This document shows positions 28,788-38,653 of a stretch of DNA of 64,000 nucleotides, in pieces (position 1 is the first letter of the stretch; each line of letters opens with the position of its first letter). The DNA is from Allobacillus saliphilus (GTDB lineage Bacteria; Bacillota; Bacilli; Bacillales; Alkalibacillaceae). Both the position numbers and the translations under genes were made by a program. The notes under the pieces were generated by a model. It saw only the letters and a list, made by a program, of their open reading frames with translations, searched no databases and was not told the DNA's origin. The stretch covers positions 33,394 to 97,393 of the forward strand of contig NZ_JAGSIE010000005.1 in assembly GCF_018138385.1 (NCBI RefSeq), given 5' to 3'.

Positions 28788-30161
28788 ATGTCAAATCAAG
28801 AAAAAGTATTGGATATTCACGATGTACCTAAATGGAACCAGTGGTTGATTCTTAGCTTGCAACACATTTTTGCCATGTTCGGAGCTACAATTCTCGTACC
28901 ATTTTTAACGGAAATGCCACCAAACGTAGCTTTGATAACTAGTGGACTAGGAACACTTGCTTATATCTTTATTACAAAAGGAAGAATACCAGCATACTTA
29001 GGATCCAGTTTTGCGTTCATCGCGCCGATTATTGCTGCAAGTATGGCAGATGGACTTGCTGGAGCGATGGTAGGTGCCTTCCTCGCAGGTATTGTCTACG
29101 GAATAGTTGCCTTGTTAATTTCATTAAGTGGTGTAAATTGGTTACTGTATCTTTTGCCACCTGTTGTCGTAGGACCAGTTATTATGGTCATTGGACTTGG
29201 ATTAGCACCGACAGCCATTGAAATGGCCATGTATGATGGCGAAGGAAATTACAGTACAACTTATATATTAATTGCGCTTATCACATTGAGTATTACAGTA
29301 ATCGCATCGATATTCTTTAAAGGATTTTTTAACTTAATTCCTATTTTAATCGGAATTGTAGGTGGTTATGTTTCTGCTTTGTTAATGGGGGCAGTTGATA
29401 CGACAAATTTGCAGGCAAGCTGGAATGAGTTAACATCCAGTTCCTCCATTGGTGAATTTTTTGGAGCATTAATCGCTAAACCTGATTTTCTAATTCCGTT
29501 CGTTGATTATGCGCCAATAGATGTACTAAGCTTTTCTATCGTTGCAATCATGGTACCTGTAGCTCTTGTCACGATTACGGAACATATCGGAGATCAAATG
29601 GTGTTATCAAAAATCGCTGAACGTAATTTTTTAAAAGATCCAGGTTTGCATAAATCGATATTAGGCGATGGTGTGGCAACAATGATTGCATCTGTATTAG
29701 GTGGACCACCGAATACAACTTATGGTGAAAACATCGGTGTTCTAGCAATTACGCGTGTATTCAGTGTGTTTGTCATCGGAGGAGCAGCCGTTTTAGCAAT
29801 CACCTTTGGCTTTATTGACCTCGTTTCCGTTTTAATCGAGTCAATACCAACCCCAGTCATGGGTGGGGTGTCCATTCTGTTATTTGGAATTATCGCATCA
29901 AGTGGACTACGTATGTTAATCGATAATAATATTGACCTAGGAAAGAAACGAAACTTAATTATCTCTTCTGTCATTCTTGTGATCGGTGTCGGTGGTGCGT
30001 TTATTCAAATTAACGACAACGTACAAATTGCAGGAATGGCACTTGCAGCGATTATTGGAGTAATTTTAAATCTAATCTTACCTGGAAGAGACAAAGTTCA
30101 AGAAACAGAGGGAATGTTCGAATCTGAGGAAAATAATAAAGGATCTAGGAATGTAAGCTGA
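28788..30161 (+). CDS. pyrP: Uracil permease (NCS2 family, UraA/PyrP)
   Basis: A 457-residue membrane protein with 12-14 hydrophobic segments of the NCS2 family; it imports uracil with protons. GSSFAFIAP, PPVVVGPVIMVIGLGLAP, TEHIGDQ and GGPPNTTYGENIG are UraA-type motifs. The frame is open from 28701 inside the attenuator, but the ATG at 28788, behind GGAGGGG, is the start. In B. subtilis pyrB and the rest of the operon follow; here the operon stops. Confidence 0.94.
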   Translation: MSNQEKVLDIHDVPKWNQWLILSLQHIFAMFGATILVPFLTEMPPNVALITSGLGTLAYIFITKGRIPAYLGSSFAFIAPIIAASMADGLAGAMVGAFLAGIVYGIVALLISLSGVNWLLYLLPPVVVGPVIMVIGLGLAPTAIEMAMYDGEGNYSTTYILIALITLSITVIASIFFKGFFNLIPILIGIVGGYVSALLMGAVDTTNLQASWNELTSSSSIGEFFGALIAKPDFLIPFVDYAPIDVLSFSIVAIMVPVALVTITEHIGDQMVLSKIAERNFLKDPGLHKSILGDGVATMIASVLGGPPNTTYGENIGVLAITRVFSVFVIGGAAVLAITFGFIDLVSVLIESIPTPVMGGVSILLFGIIASSGLRMLIDNNIDLGKKRNLIISSVILVIGVGGAFIQINDNVQIAGMALAAIIGVILNLILPGRDKVQETEGMFESEENNKGSRNVS

Positions 30162-30193
30162 AAATGAGAAAATCCGCTGAATGATTTAATTCG

Positions 30194-30242
30194 TACTGGG
30201 ATGCTTGCAGAAGATATATGCATCCCAGTATGAATTTTTTAA
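30194..30242 (+). terminator. Rho-independent terminator after pyrP
   Basis: TACTGGGATGC and GCATCCCAGTA form an 11-bp perfect stem, followed by TGAATTTTTT. This ends the short pyrR-pyrP unit. Confidence 0.85.
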
Positions 30243-30267
30243 TTGAATACGCTCAGCATGTCGAGTT

Positions 30268-30415
30268 GCCCGACGAACGTATGCAGCCGATCGATCAAGC
30301 GCTCTAACCGCTCGACAAACGGTTGCAGCCACCCGACAATCGGTTCCAACCGCCCGATAAAATGATTGCAACTACCCGATAATCGGTTCAAGCCGTCCAT
30401 CATTCGGTCGAATAG
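30268..30415. repeat. Tandem array B, about seven units of 21 bp
   Basis: Units begin at 30268, 30289, 30310, 30331, 30352, 30374 and 30395; six of the steps are 21 bases and one is 22. The pattern is close to ACCCGACAATCGGTTCCAAC plus C. It lies between the convergent pyrP and rqcH genes. The unit has no similarity to array A or C apart from the period. No open frame with a start signal covers it. Confidence 0.8.
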
Positions 30416-30425
30416 ACAACGCCTA

Positions 30426-30478
30426 AACGCCCGAATGACAGCAGTGATCGGTCATCCGGGCGTTGAAAAACTTTTTTA
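30426..30478. terminator. Hairpin between array B and rqcH
   Basis: AACGCCCG-ATGAC (from 30426) pairs with GTCAT-CCGGGCGTT (to 30464), followed by a short gap and TTTTTT at 30472. It may serve + strand transcripts, or end rqcH on the other strand. Confidence 0.55.
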
Positions 30479-30501
30479 TGATGATGCAAGCGAATCCTGT
30501 T

Positions 30502-32214
30502 TTATAATTCTTTCATTCTTAATTTATCAATTTCGCTTTCAACGGGTGTTACATAAACCGTCTGTTGGTTGTCATAGGTGACGAATCCTGGTTTTGCGCC
30601 ATTTGGTTTTCGGACGTGCTTCACTTTTGTGTAATCTACCGGTACGGAGGAAGAATGTTTCGATTTGCTGTAAAAAGCTGCAATCGTCGCAGCTTCTACA
30701 ATCGTTTCTTCGCTTGGACTCGCTGATTTAATAATGACGTGTGAACCAGGTATGTCTTTGGTGTGTAACCAGATATCTTCTTTATCTGCTTGACGATTCG
30801 TTAAGTATTCGTTTTGTTTATTGTTTCGACCAACGTAGATTTCTGTACCATCCGTCGCTTGGAAACGGTCAAAACGAATAACTTTTTTCTTTTTCTTTTT
30901 GTTTTTCGTAGATTTTCTCTTTAAATAGCCTTCATCTTCAAGCTCAGCTCGGATATCTTCCAGATCTTCTTCACGAGCATCTTCAAGCTGTTGAATCAAC
31001 CGATCCAAGTAATCGATTTCTGTTTCAGCTTTTTCAATTTCTTGTGTAACAACTTCTTTTGATTTTTTTAGTTTCTGATACTGTTTAAATAATTGTTGTG
31101 CATTTTCACTGGCTGATTTATTCGGGTTTAACTCAATTGAGATTTCTTTTTGATCTGGATCATAATAATCAATTACCGTAACTTGACTGTCGCCAGGTTT
31201 TACAAGATGCATATGAGCAGTCAGTAATTCACCATATTTTTGGTATTGTTCAGCATCTTCAGCTTTTTTCAATGTTTGTTGCTGCTTTTTAATTTTTCGC
31301 TCGTTTTTGCTTCGTTCATTTTTTAGTAAACGCATGATATCGTGCGTTAATCCCTTGACACGATCACGTTCAGCTTTTCCTTGATAAAAAGTATCGAGCA
31401 TCTCACTGACTGTTTCGTACGAGGTAGTCGGTTCTCCTAGCTGGACGTTTTTCAACACATGAAAATCTTCCTTTTGACCACGACCTATATGTGGATGAAA
31501 ATCGTTCTCCATTAATTGAGTTTGAAATCGGTCAAAAACTTCAATATATTTCTTTTCATCTCCTAGATATGCGAGATGTGCTATCGATTGACTGACCAAT
31601 GGAGAAACACCCATCAGAATAGATAGGATCTGACGGTCAATTTTACCTGTATTAAAGTCTAGTTTTTTGACAAACTCTGCTGGGTCAAGCTTCAACGGAT
31701 TGATCTTGCCTTGATCCGGTGGAAAGATATAGGTTTGGCCAGGTAACAGTGCCCGGTATCGATTTTGGGAAAATCCAATATGTTTCATGGATTCAAGGAT
31801 TACATTTCTACTCGGATCGACTAACAATATGTGACTATGTTTGCCCATTAATTCAATGTACAAGTCGTAATCTAGCGAGTCACCAATTTCATCTTTGCTT
31901 GTTACTCTGATTTTAATGATTCGTTCCATACTAATTTGCTCAACAGATTTAATGAAACCTGAACCTAAGTATTTTCTTAATACCATGCAGAACAATGGTG
32001 GTTCTTTTGGGTTCGTATATTTCTCACTTGTTAAATGAACCCGAGCATAATTCGGGTGCACAGAGAGTAATAAGTTTTTATTTTGACCATTTTTTCGAAC
32101 AGTAATGATTAATTCATGTTCGGTTGGTTGATGAATCTTTGTCATGCGTCCAGTGACTAATTCAGTTGAAAGTTCTTCGACTAACGCGTAAGTGACGATT
32201 CCGTCTAATGGCAT
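30502..32214 (-). CDS. rqcH: Rqc2 homologue RqcH (NFACT family)
   Basis: RqcH binds stalled 50S subunits and adds C-terminal alanine tails as part of ribosome quality control; the same protein was earlier described as a fibronectin-binding protein. The 570-residue protein has the NFACT-N domain (MPLDGIVTYALVEEL...), helix-hairpin-helix, long coiled coils (about 270-440) and the NFACT-R domain with WLHTKDIPGSHVIIK. The frame is open to 32238, but the ATG at 32214 follows AAAGAGGTG and gives the family N-terminus. It is the only - strand gene in a long + strand region. Confidence 0.94.
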   Translation of the reverse strand: MPLDGIVTYALVEELSTELVTGRMTKIHQPTEHELIITVRKNGQNKNLLLSVHPNYARVHLTSEKYTNPKEPPLFCMVLRKYLGSGFIKSVEQISMERIIKIRVTSKDEIGDSLDYDLYIELMGKHSHILLVDPSRNVILESMKHIGFSQNRYRALLPGQTYIFPPDQGKINPLKLDPAEFVKKLDFNTGKIDRQILSILMGVSPLVSQSIAHLAYLGDEKKYIEVFDRFQTQLMENDFHPHIGRGQKEDFHVLKNVQLGEPTTSYETVSEMLDTFYQGKAERDRVKGLTHDIMRLLKNERSKNERKIKKQQQTLKKAEDAEQYQKYGELLTAHMHLVKPGDSQVTVIDYYDPDQKEISIELNPNKSASENAQQLFKQYQKLKKSKEVVTQEIEKAETEIDYLDRLIQQLEDAREEDLEDIRAELEDEGYLKRKSTKNKKKKKKVIRFDRFQATDGTEIYVGRNNKQNEYLTNRQADKEDIWLHTKDIPGSHVIIKSASPSEETIVEAATIAAFYSKSKHSSSVPVDYTKVKHVRKPNGAKPGFVTYDNQQTVYVTPVESEIDKLRMKEL

Positions 32215-32413
32215 AAAAAAACACCTCTTTTCTTTCAATAGTGTATCATGAACAATGGCTGAATAGAATGTGTGAGCCTTTGTAGAACAAAATTAATAAT
32301 GTTGTATACCTGCATCAAATGTAAAATTTAAAACAATCATCACTCGAAACAGTTGAAAAACTCTTTTCATTAGTGCAAGAATAATAAGAGATGAAAAAGG
32401 TAAGGTGATTCAA

Positions 32414-33292
32414 ATGATTAAAAGTATGACAGGTTATGGTCGCTTTGTTTCACATAATCAAAAAAGACAAATCACCATCGAAGTAAAAACAATCAATCAT
32501 CGTTATTTAGACATTTCATGTAAAATTCCTCGTGAGCTTTATCCATACGAAAATGAATTGAAAAAACAAATGAAAGCCGAGTTGAGCAGGGGAAGAGTCG
32601 ATGTGTACATAGCTTGCAATGGAGAACAACTGACAGACAAAAAAATGCAAGTAGATTGGGGTCTATTTGATCAATATCTTAGAAGCATCGAAGCCATTCA
32701 AGAGAAAGGAAATATACAAGGCTCTCTATCTATCGAACATATTCTTTCTATGGAAAATTTATTTTATATCGAAGAACCTGATGTATTAGATGAACAACTG
32801 CTGAAGACAATCAAAGATGGTATGCAAGAAGCACTTCAGCAGGTCATAGAGATGCGGACTACTGAAGGTGAAGCGATTCAAAAAGATTTCATCAACCGTA
32901 TTCAGTCATTGAAAAGCTATACAGTCCAATTAGAGGAGCATGCGAAACGGTTAGAAACAGAACAATTCAATTCTTTGAAAGAGAAATTAGAAAAGATGCT
33001 TGAAGGGCAAGGTATCGATGAAGCACGAATTGTTCAAGAAGCTGCTATTCAAATAGAAAAAGCGGATATAGCAGAAGAATTGACGAGACTACATTCACAT
33101 ATCGAACAATTTTTAGAAACGCTAGATAAGAACGGTCCAATTGGTCGTAAGCTTGACTTTATCGCACAAGAGTTGTTAAGAGAAGTGAATACGATCGCTT
33201 CAAAATCAATTCTCTCTGAAGTTAGCCGAATAGCTGTTGAAATGAAGAGTGAAATAGAGAAAATCAAAGAGCAGGTACAAAATATAGAATAG
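32414..33292 (+). CDS. YicC-family endoribonuclease (YloC)
   Basis: A 292-residue protein starting MIKSMTGYGRF, the YicC family signature, with the N-terminal YicC domain and a C-terminal DUF1732 domain (IAQELLREVNTIASKS). E. coli YicC is an RNase that degrades the small RNA RyhB; the Bacillus role is less clear. The start is ATG 32414, behind AAGGTGAT, rather than the GTG at 32405 that overlaps this ribosome-binding site. It diverges from rqcH. Confidence 0.9.
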   Translation: MIKSMTGYGRFVSHNQKRQITIEVKTINHRYLDISCKIPRELYPYENELKKQMKAELSRGRVDVYIACNGEQLTDKKMQVDWGLFDQYLRSIEAIQEKGNIQGSLSIEHILSMENLFYIEEPDVLDEQLLKTIKDGMQEALQQVIEMRTTEGEAIQKDFINRIQSLKSYTVQLEEHAKRLETEQFNSLKEKLEKMLEGQGIDEARIVQEAAIQIEKADIAEELTRLHSHIEQFLETLDKNGPIGRKLDFIAQELLREVNTIASKSILSEVSRIAVEMKSEIEKIKEQVQNIE

Positions 33293-33295
33293 AAT

Positions 33296-33325
33296 TTGAG
33301 TTTTTAGTTATTTTTAGCGTATAAT
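33296..33325 (+). promoter_or_regulatory. Sigma-A promoter for remA-gmk-rpoZ
   Basis: TTGAGT (33296-33301), 18 bases, then TATAAT (33320-33325), about 55 bases before remA. Confidence 0.7.
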
Positions 33326-33381
33326 AGGTATATTCATAAAAAATACAAGAGTATATATTGAACTAGTTAGGGGAGTAGAGA

Positions 33382-34273
<892 letters not shown>

Positions 34274-34274
<1 letters not shown>

Positions 34275-34465
34275 TGCTCGAACCATCTGTAGATAACTTA
34301 TTGAAAAAAATCGATTCTAAATATGCAATCGTAACAATTGCCGCACAACGCGCTAGAGAACTTCATCAAAAAGAAAATTATATGGTTGAAAATCCGACAT
34401 CCAAGAAGTGGGTCGGAATTGCACTAGAAGAAATTCTAGATGAAAAATTGACAGTCAAACAGTAA
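34274..34465 (+). CDS. rpoZ: RNA polymerase omega subunit
   Basis: A 63-residue omega subunit ([31 protein letters not shown]), which helps fold and assemble the beta' subunit. It overlaps gmk by one base (TAATG). Confidence 0.94.
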
Positions 34466-34476
34466 GACGAATGAAA

Positions 34477-34514
34477 GACCCGGCTTCTCACTTACAAGAG
34501 GAGTCGGGTTTTTT
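34477..34514 (+). terminator. Rho-independent terminator after rpoZ
   Basis: ACCCGGCTTCTC pairs with GAGGAGTCGGGT (two mismatched or wobble positions) around an 8-base loop and is followed by TTTTTT. Confidence 0.85.
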
Positions 34515-34531
34515 AATGGAATATCATCTAG

Positions 34532-34560
34532 TGGAAACAGATATTCGATTCACGTATAAT
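34532..34560 (+). promoter_or_regulatory. Candidate promoter for coaBC
   Basis: TGGAAA (34532-34537), 17 bases, then TATAAT (34555-34560). A second candidate is an extended -10 element TGGTATAAA at 34643-34651, nearer the gene. Either could serve coaBC-priA. Confidence 0.45.
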
Positions 34561-34700
34561 TATGAAAAGAAGTATAAATCGAGTTCTTTTCTCTTATCAT
34601 TCGAAGACATTATTATAGAAGTACAATATTGCTCTATATGTATGGTATAAACGTATGATTTCAGAGCCTAATTGATTCGTATACAAACGGAGGTTATCAC

Positions 34701-35897
34701 ATGTTAAATGGAAAAAAGGTCCTGTTAGGTGTTTCCGGCGGTATCGCTGCCTACAAAGCGTGTGCGTTAACAAGTAAATTAGTCCAACAGGGAGCCGATG
34801 TTAAAGTAATTATGACAGAAGGGGCGACAGAATTTGTTCAACCGCTTACCTTCCAAGCTTTATCGAGAAATCCTGTTTACACGGACGCCTTTGACGAAAA
34901 GAATCCAGAAAAAATTGCCCACATTGACTTGGCAGATTGGTCGGATCTTGTGATATTGGCACCAGCGACAGCCCATTTATTGGGTAGGATAGCGAATGGT
35001 CTAGCGGATGACATGTTGACGACTACGCTGTTGGCGGCAACGTCACCTGTTTATATCGCACCAGCGATGAATGTTCATATGTATGCTCATCCATCTGTTA
35101 AAAAGAATTTGATCGAGCTTGAAGAGATGGGCTACCGTTTTATTGAACCAGGCGACGGCTATTTGGCATGTGGTTATGTAGGAAAAGGTCGTTTAGAAGA
35201 ACCAGAACGAATTATTGAAGTTATTAACAACCATGAAAAAAAGACGGAAGTGATGAAAGGTAAAAAGGTTTTGATTACAGCAGGACCGACACAAGAAATC
35301 ATTGATCCCGTCCGTTTTTTTACAAACCATTCTTCTGGAAAAATGGGCTATGCCTTAGCTCAAGCGGCAAAAGATCTTGGAGCTGAAGTCACCCTCATTT
35401 CTGGACCGGTTTCCTTAGCTAAAATTGCAGGTGTCCGAACCGTTGATGTTCAGTCAGCAGATGAAATGTATCAAGCTGTCATGAAAGAATTTCCTGAACA
35501 AGATTTAGTAATTAAGTCAGCCGCAGTAGCAGATTATCGTCCAAAGCAAACTTCTGATCAAAAGATGAAGAAAAAAGATGGTGACCTTGTCATCGAACTG
35601 GAACGCACTCAAGACATTTTAGCAACACTAGGTAAAGAAAAAACAAATCAATATTTGGTCGGATTTGCGGCGGAATCGGAACAACCTTTGATATATGGAA
35701 AAGAAAAGTTAAAACGCAAACAACTCGACGCGATTGTCATCAATGAAATTGGTTTTCAAAAAGGATTTCAATCAGATCATAATGAAGTTGTTTTTTACAC
35801 AAAGGATAATGAAGAACATCGAATTCCGTACGGAACAAAGAAAGAGATTGCAGAGGAATTGATGCAATTAGTTAATCGAAAAATGACGGAGGAATAA
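34701..35897 (+). CDS. coaBC: Bifunctional phosphopantothenoylcysteine decarboxylase / synthetase CoaBC
   Basis: A 398-residue fusion for coenzyme A synthesis. The N-terminal CoaC flavoprotein (about 1-180) has GVSGGIAAYK, AHIDLADW with the catalytic His, PAMNVHMY and the GYLACGYVGKGR flap with its Cys. The C-terminal CoaB domain (about 188-398) has ITAGPTQEIIDPVRFFTNHS and KSAAVADYRP. AACGGAGG precedes the ATG. Confidence 0.95.
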   Translation: MLNGKKVLLGVSGGIAAYKACALTSKLVQQGADVKVIMTEGATEFVQPLTFQALSRNPVYTDAFDEKNPEKIAHIDLADWSDLVILAPATAHLLGRIANGLADDMLTTTLLAATSPVYIAPAMNVHMYAHPSVKKNLIELEEMGYRFIEPGDGYLACGYVGKGRLEEPERIIEVINNHEKKTEVMKGKKVLITAGPTQEIIDPVRFFTNHSSGKMGYALAQAAKDLGAEVTLISGPVSLAKIAGVRTVDVQSADEMYQAVMKEFPEQDLVIKSAAVADYRPKQTSDQKMKKKDGDLVIELERTQDILATLGKEKTNQYLVGFAAESEQPLIYGKEKLKRKQLDAIVINEIGFQKGFQSDHNEVVFYTKDNEEHRIPYGTKKEIAEELMQLVNRKMTEE

Positions 35898-35899
35898 GC

Positions 35900-38311
35900 A
35901 TGGCGGTAGCAAAGGTCGTCATCGATGTTGCAGCAGCAGCAATCGATTCTTTATTTGACTACGAAATCCCTAAAAATCTAGAAGGTAGTGTGCAACCAGG
36001 AGTTCGTGTCATCGTGCCATTTGGTCCACGAAAAGTCATGGGATTTGTGACTGAATTGACGAGTGAAAGTCAGTTCGAATCATTAAAAGAGATTATCAGT
36101 GTTATGGACCATACACCTGTTTTGACGAACGAATTAATCGATTTGTCTAAGTGGCTACAAGAGGAAACATTATGCTATCGAATATCCGCTATGCAGGCAA
36201 TGTTACCCGCAGCTTTTAAAGCGAAGTATAAAAAGGAAGTTTGGTTGCTGGCCGACGAAGACGAACTTCCTTACGCATGGAAAATCGCTGCAGAAGGACG
36301 GGAAGTATTTCCTTTTGAAGAGTTAGAAAAACATCAAATACCTTCAAGCCAAGTAACTCGGATGATCAAAGAAGGACTCATAGATGTGAAATATATCGTC
36401 AAAGGGAAAAATCGCATAAAGAGGGAGACGTATATCGAGTTAGCGATCGATGAGCAAGAGTTACTTGAAGTAATTGAAGATTTAGGTAACCGAGCGAAGA
36501 AGCAACGATTAGTATTAGAATTTTTTTCAGAAGAACCGCAGCCGATTTTACTAAATGAGTTAATCAAGAAACTTCAAACAACGAAAAGTCCGATTGATCA
36601 ACTGATCGAAAAAAAGATTTTAAAACGTGTTAAAAAGGAAGTCTATCGGGATCCCTATCAAAAAAATACTGCCGAACGCACAAAATCGTTATCTCTCACT
36701 AATCAACAACAATCAGCCATTGAACCAATTCATACATCGATTGATGAAAATAGACATGAAGTATTTCTATTGCACGGTGTGACAGGTAGTGGTAAGACGG
36801 AAATTTACTTACAATCCATTCAACGCGTGATGGACGAAGGAAAAGAAGCGATTGTGCTCGTACCGGAAATCTCCCTCACTCCCCAAATGGTTACCCGGTT
36901 CAAGGAGCGATTTGGTGGAGAAGTAGCTGTTTTACATAGTGCGCTATCCCAAGGTGAAAAGTATGATGAATGGCGAAAGATTCAACGAAAAGAAGTAAGT
37001 GTTGTTGTTGGCGCACGCTCAGCTGTGTTTGCGCCATTTGAAAATTTAGGCATTATTATTATTGATGAAGAACATGAGACAAGCTATAAACAAGAAGATT
37101 ATCCAAAATATCATGCACGTGAGGTGGCAAAATATCGAGGGCGTGTACACCAATGTCCAGTTGTCTTAGGAAGTGCAACACCAACGTTAGAGTCCTATGC
37201 AAGAGCGTCAAAAGATGTCTATACATTACTTGAGCTAAAAGATCGTGTGAATGAACAGGATCTTCCGCACATTGAAATCGTTGATATGCGAACAGAGTTG
37301 GAGAAAGGAAACCGCTCGATGTTTTCTGAATCATTAACCGAGAAAATTCAAGATCGGTTAGATAAAAATGAACAAATTGTTCTTCTTTTGAACCGAAGAG
37401 GCTACTCATCGTTTGTCATGTGCCGTGAATGTGGTGAAACGATACAATGTGAACATTGTGATATCTCGATGACCTATCATCGAAGACACCATAAATTGAA
37501 GTGTCATTATTGTAATGCGGAACGTAGCATGCCAAAAACATGTCCGAATTGCGAGAGTGACGCCATCCGGTTTTTTGGTACCGGGACACAAAAAGTAGAA
37601 GAAGCATTGAATGCTCAGTTTGAAAAGGCGCGTGTCATTCGGATGGATGTCGATACAACATCGAGAAAAGGAGCGCACGAGAAATTACTTGGTCAATTCG
37701 GACGGGGTGAAGCGGATATATTACTTGGAACCCAAATGATTGCCAAAGGACTCGATTTTAAAAATGTGACACTTGTTGGTGTGATTGCAGCAGATTCAAT
37801 GCTTCATTTGCCAGACTTTCGCGCAAGTGAGCGTTCATTTCAATTGTTGACACAGGTGAGTGGTCGGGCAGGACGTCATGAACTACCAGGAGAAGTGGTC
37901 GTCCAAACCTACACACCAGAGCATTACTCCGTCGTATTGGCGAGTGAATATGATTATGAAGGATTTTTTCAACGGGAAATGAACTTTCGGAAACAGGTCG
38001 GATATCCACCCTATTACTTTATGGTATTGATTAATTTATCACATGAAAATCACGTGCAAGTGAATCAAATGGCCAATGAGCTAGCCAACGAGTTAGCCAA
38101 AAATTTATCTCAAGAATCGATTTTGTTAGGACCAACGCCGTCGCCAATGCTACGGATTAAGGATCGCTATCGTTATCAATGCATGATAAAATATAAGCGA
38201 AAAGAAGAAGTTGATTACGCTCTACGAAATGTATTAGAGCACTTTAAAAAAGAAGTGAATCAAAATAAACTTCAAATGACGATTGATTTTGATCCATACT
38301 ACTTTATGTAA
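35900..38311 (+). CDS. priA: Primosomal replication protein PriA (3'-5' helicase)
   Basis: PriA restarts stalled replication forks. The 803-residue protein has the N-terminal 3'-end-binding domain, a superfamily 2 helicase core with Walker A GVTGSGKT (293-300) and DEEH (from Asp389), and a zinc-binding insertion with four Cys pairs (CREC, CEHC, CHYC, CPNC). AGGAATAAGC separates it from coaBC by 2 bases. In B. subtilis the next gene is def, which is absent here. Confidence 0.96.
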   Translation: MAVAKVVIDVAAAAIDSLFDYEIPKNLEGSVQPGVRVIVPFGPRKVMGFVTELTSESQFESLKEIISVMDHTPVLTNELIDLSKWLQEETLCYRISAMQAMLPAAFKAKYKKEVWLLADEDELPYAWKIAAEGREVFPFEELEKHQIPSSQVTRMIKEGLIDVKYIVKGKNRIKRETYIELAIDEQELLEVIEDLGNRAKKQRLVLEFFSEEPQPILLNELIKKLQTTKSPIDQLIEKKILKRVKKEVYRDPYQKNTAERTKSLSLTNQQQSAIEPIHTSIDENRHEVFLLHGVTGSGKTEIYLQSIQRVMDEGKEAIVLVPEISLTPQMVTRFKERFGGEVAVLHSALSQGEKYDEWRKIQRKEVSVVVGARSAVFAPFENLGIIIIDEEHETSYKQEDYPKYHAREVAKYRGRVHQCPVVLGSATPTLESYARASKDVYTLLELKDRVNEQDLPHIEIVDMRTELEKGNRSMFSESLTEKIQDRLDKNEQIVLLLNRRGYSSFVMCRECGETIQCEHCDISMTYHRRHHKLKCHYCNAERSMPKTCPNCESDAIRFFGTGTQKVEEALNAQFEKARVIRMDVDTTSRKGAHEKLLGQFGRGEADILLGTQMIAKGLDFKNVTLVGVIAADSMLHLPDFRASERSFQLLTQVSGRAGRHELPGEVVVQTYTPEHYSVVLASEYDYEGFFQREMNFRKQVGYPPYYFMVLINLSHENHVQVNQMANELANELAKNLSQESILLGPTPSPMLRIKDRYRYQCMIKYKRKEEVDYALRNVLEHFKKEVNQNKLQMTIDFDPYYFM

Positions 38312-38332
38312 ATGGCCATGTTAAAGTTTATT

Positions 38333-38592
38333 ATTGAAACTGTGAATCGCTTACGTTGGACGCTTTTACCCACAGGGCATAAGGCGACATCTGCGATAAA
38401 TCGCAGTGTCTTCTATACCGCGGGCACGGCTCGAGCCTCCTCGGCCAGAAAACAAGGCCTGCGGGGTCTCGAGACTCGTGCTTTTCCGACGCCATGGACG
38501 GCTAGTGTCAACGTTGGCCACAGGACGTGGCCGGTCTTAGTTGACCCGCTGGAGTCGCCACCTTCGCTCACATTTCAATGATTTTAGACTTT
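38333..38592 (+). repeat. Dispersed structured repeat, copy 2
   Basis: Outer arms ATTGAAACTGTGA (38333-38345) and TCACATTTCAAT (38568-38579) are complementary with one bulge. Hairpin 1 is at 38386-38410 (CTGCGAT-AA-ATCGCAG, with GACA and TGTC outside). Hairpin 2 has GCACG and CGTGC outside, CTCGAG with CTCGAG, and inner GGCC with GGCC. Two small hairpins follow at 38491 and 38516. A T7 run after the right arm may make the unit a terminator for priA. A 90-codon open frame here is not called a gene. Confidence 0.85.
38516..38532 (+). repeat. AGGAC-loop mini-hairpin in copy 2
   Basis: GGCCAC-AGGAC-GTGGCC. A shorter relative, GCC-ATGGAC-GGC, lies at 38491-38502. Copy 3 has two hairpins with the same loop and different stems. 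Confidence 0.75.
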
Positions 38593-38653
38593 TTTTAAAA
38601 ATCAATACTAATCTTTAACACAGCCAAAGAATAGACTTGAAGAGGAGTATTAT

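Noticed and set aside
30186..30371. 61-codon open frame on the - strand after pyrP
   Set aside because: It lies over a terminator and 21-bp array B and has Arg- and Ala-rich repeat translation without start signals.
38312..38581. 89-codon open frame directly after priA
   Set aside because: It coincides with structured repeat copy 2. Other copies of the same element do not keep the frame open, so it is not a gene.
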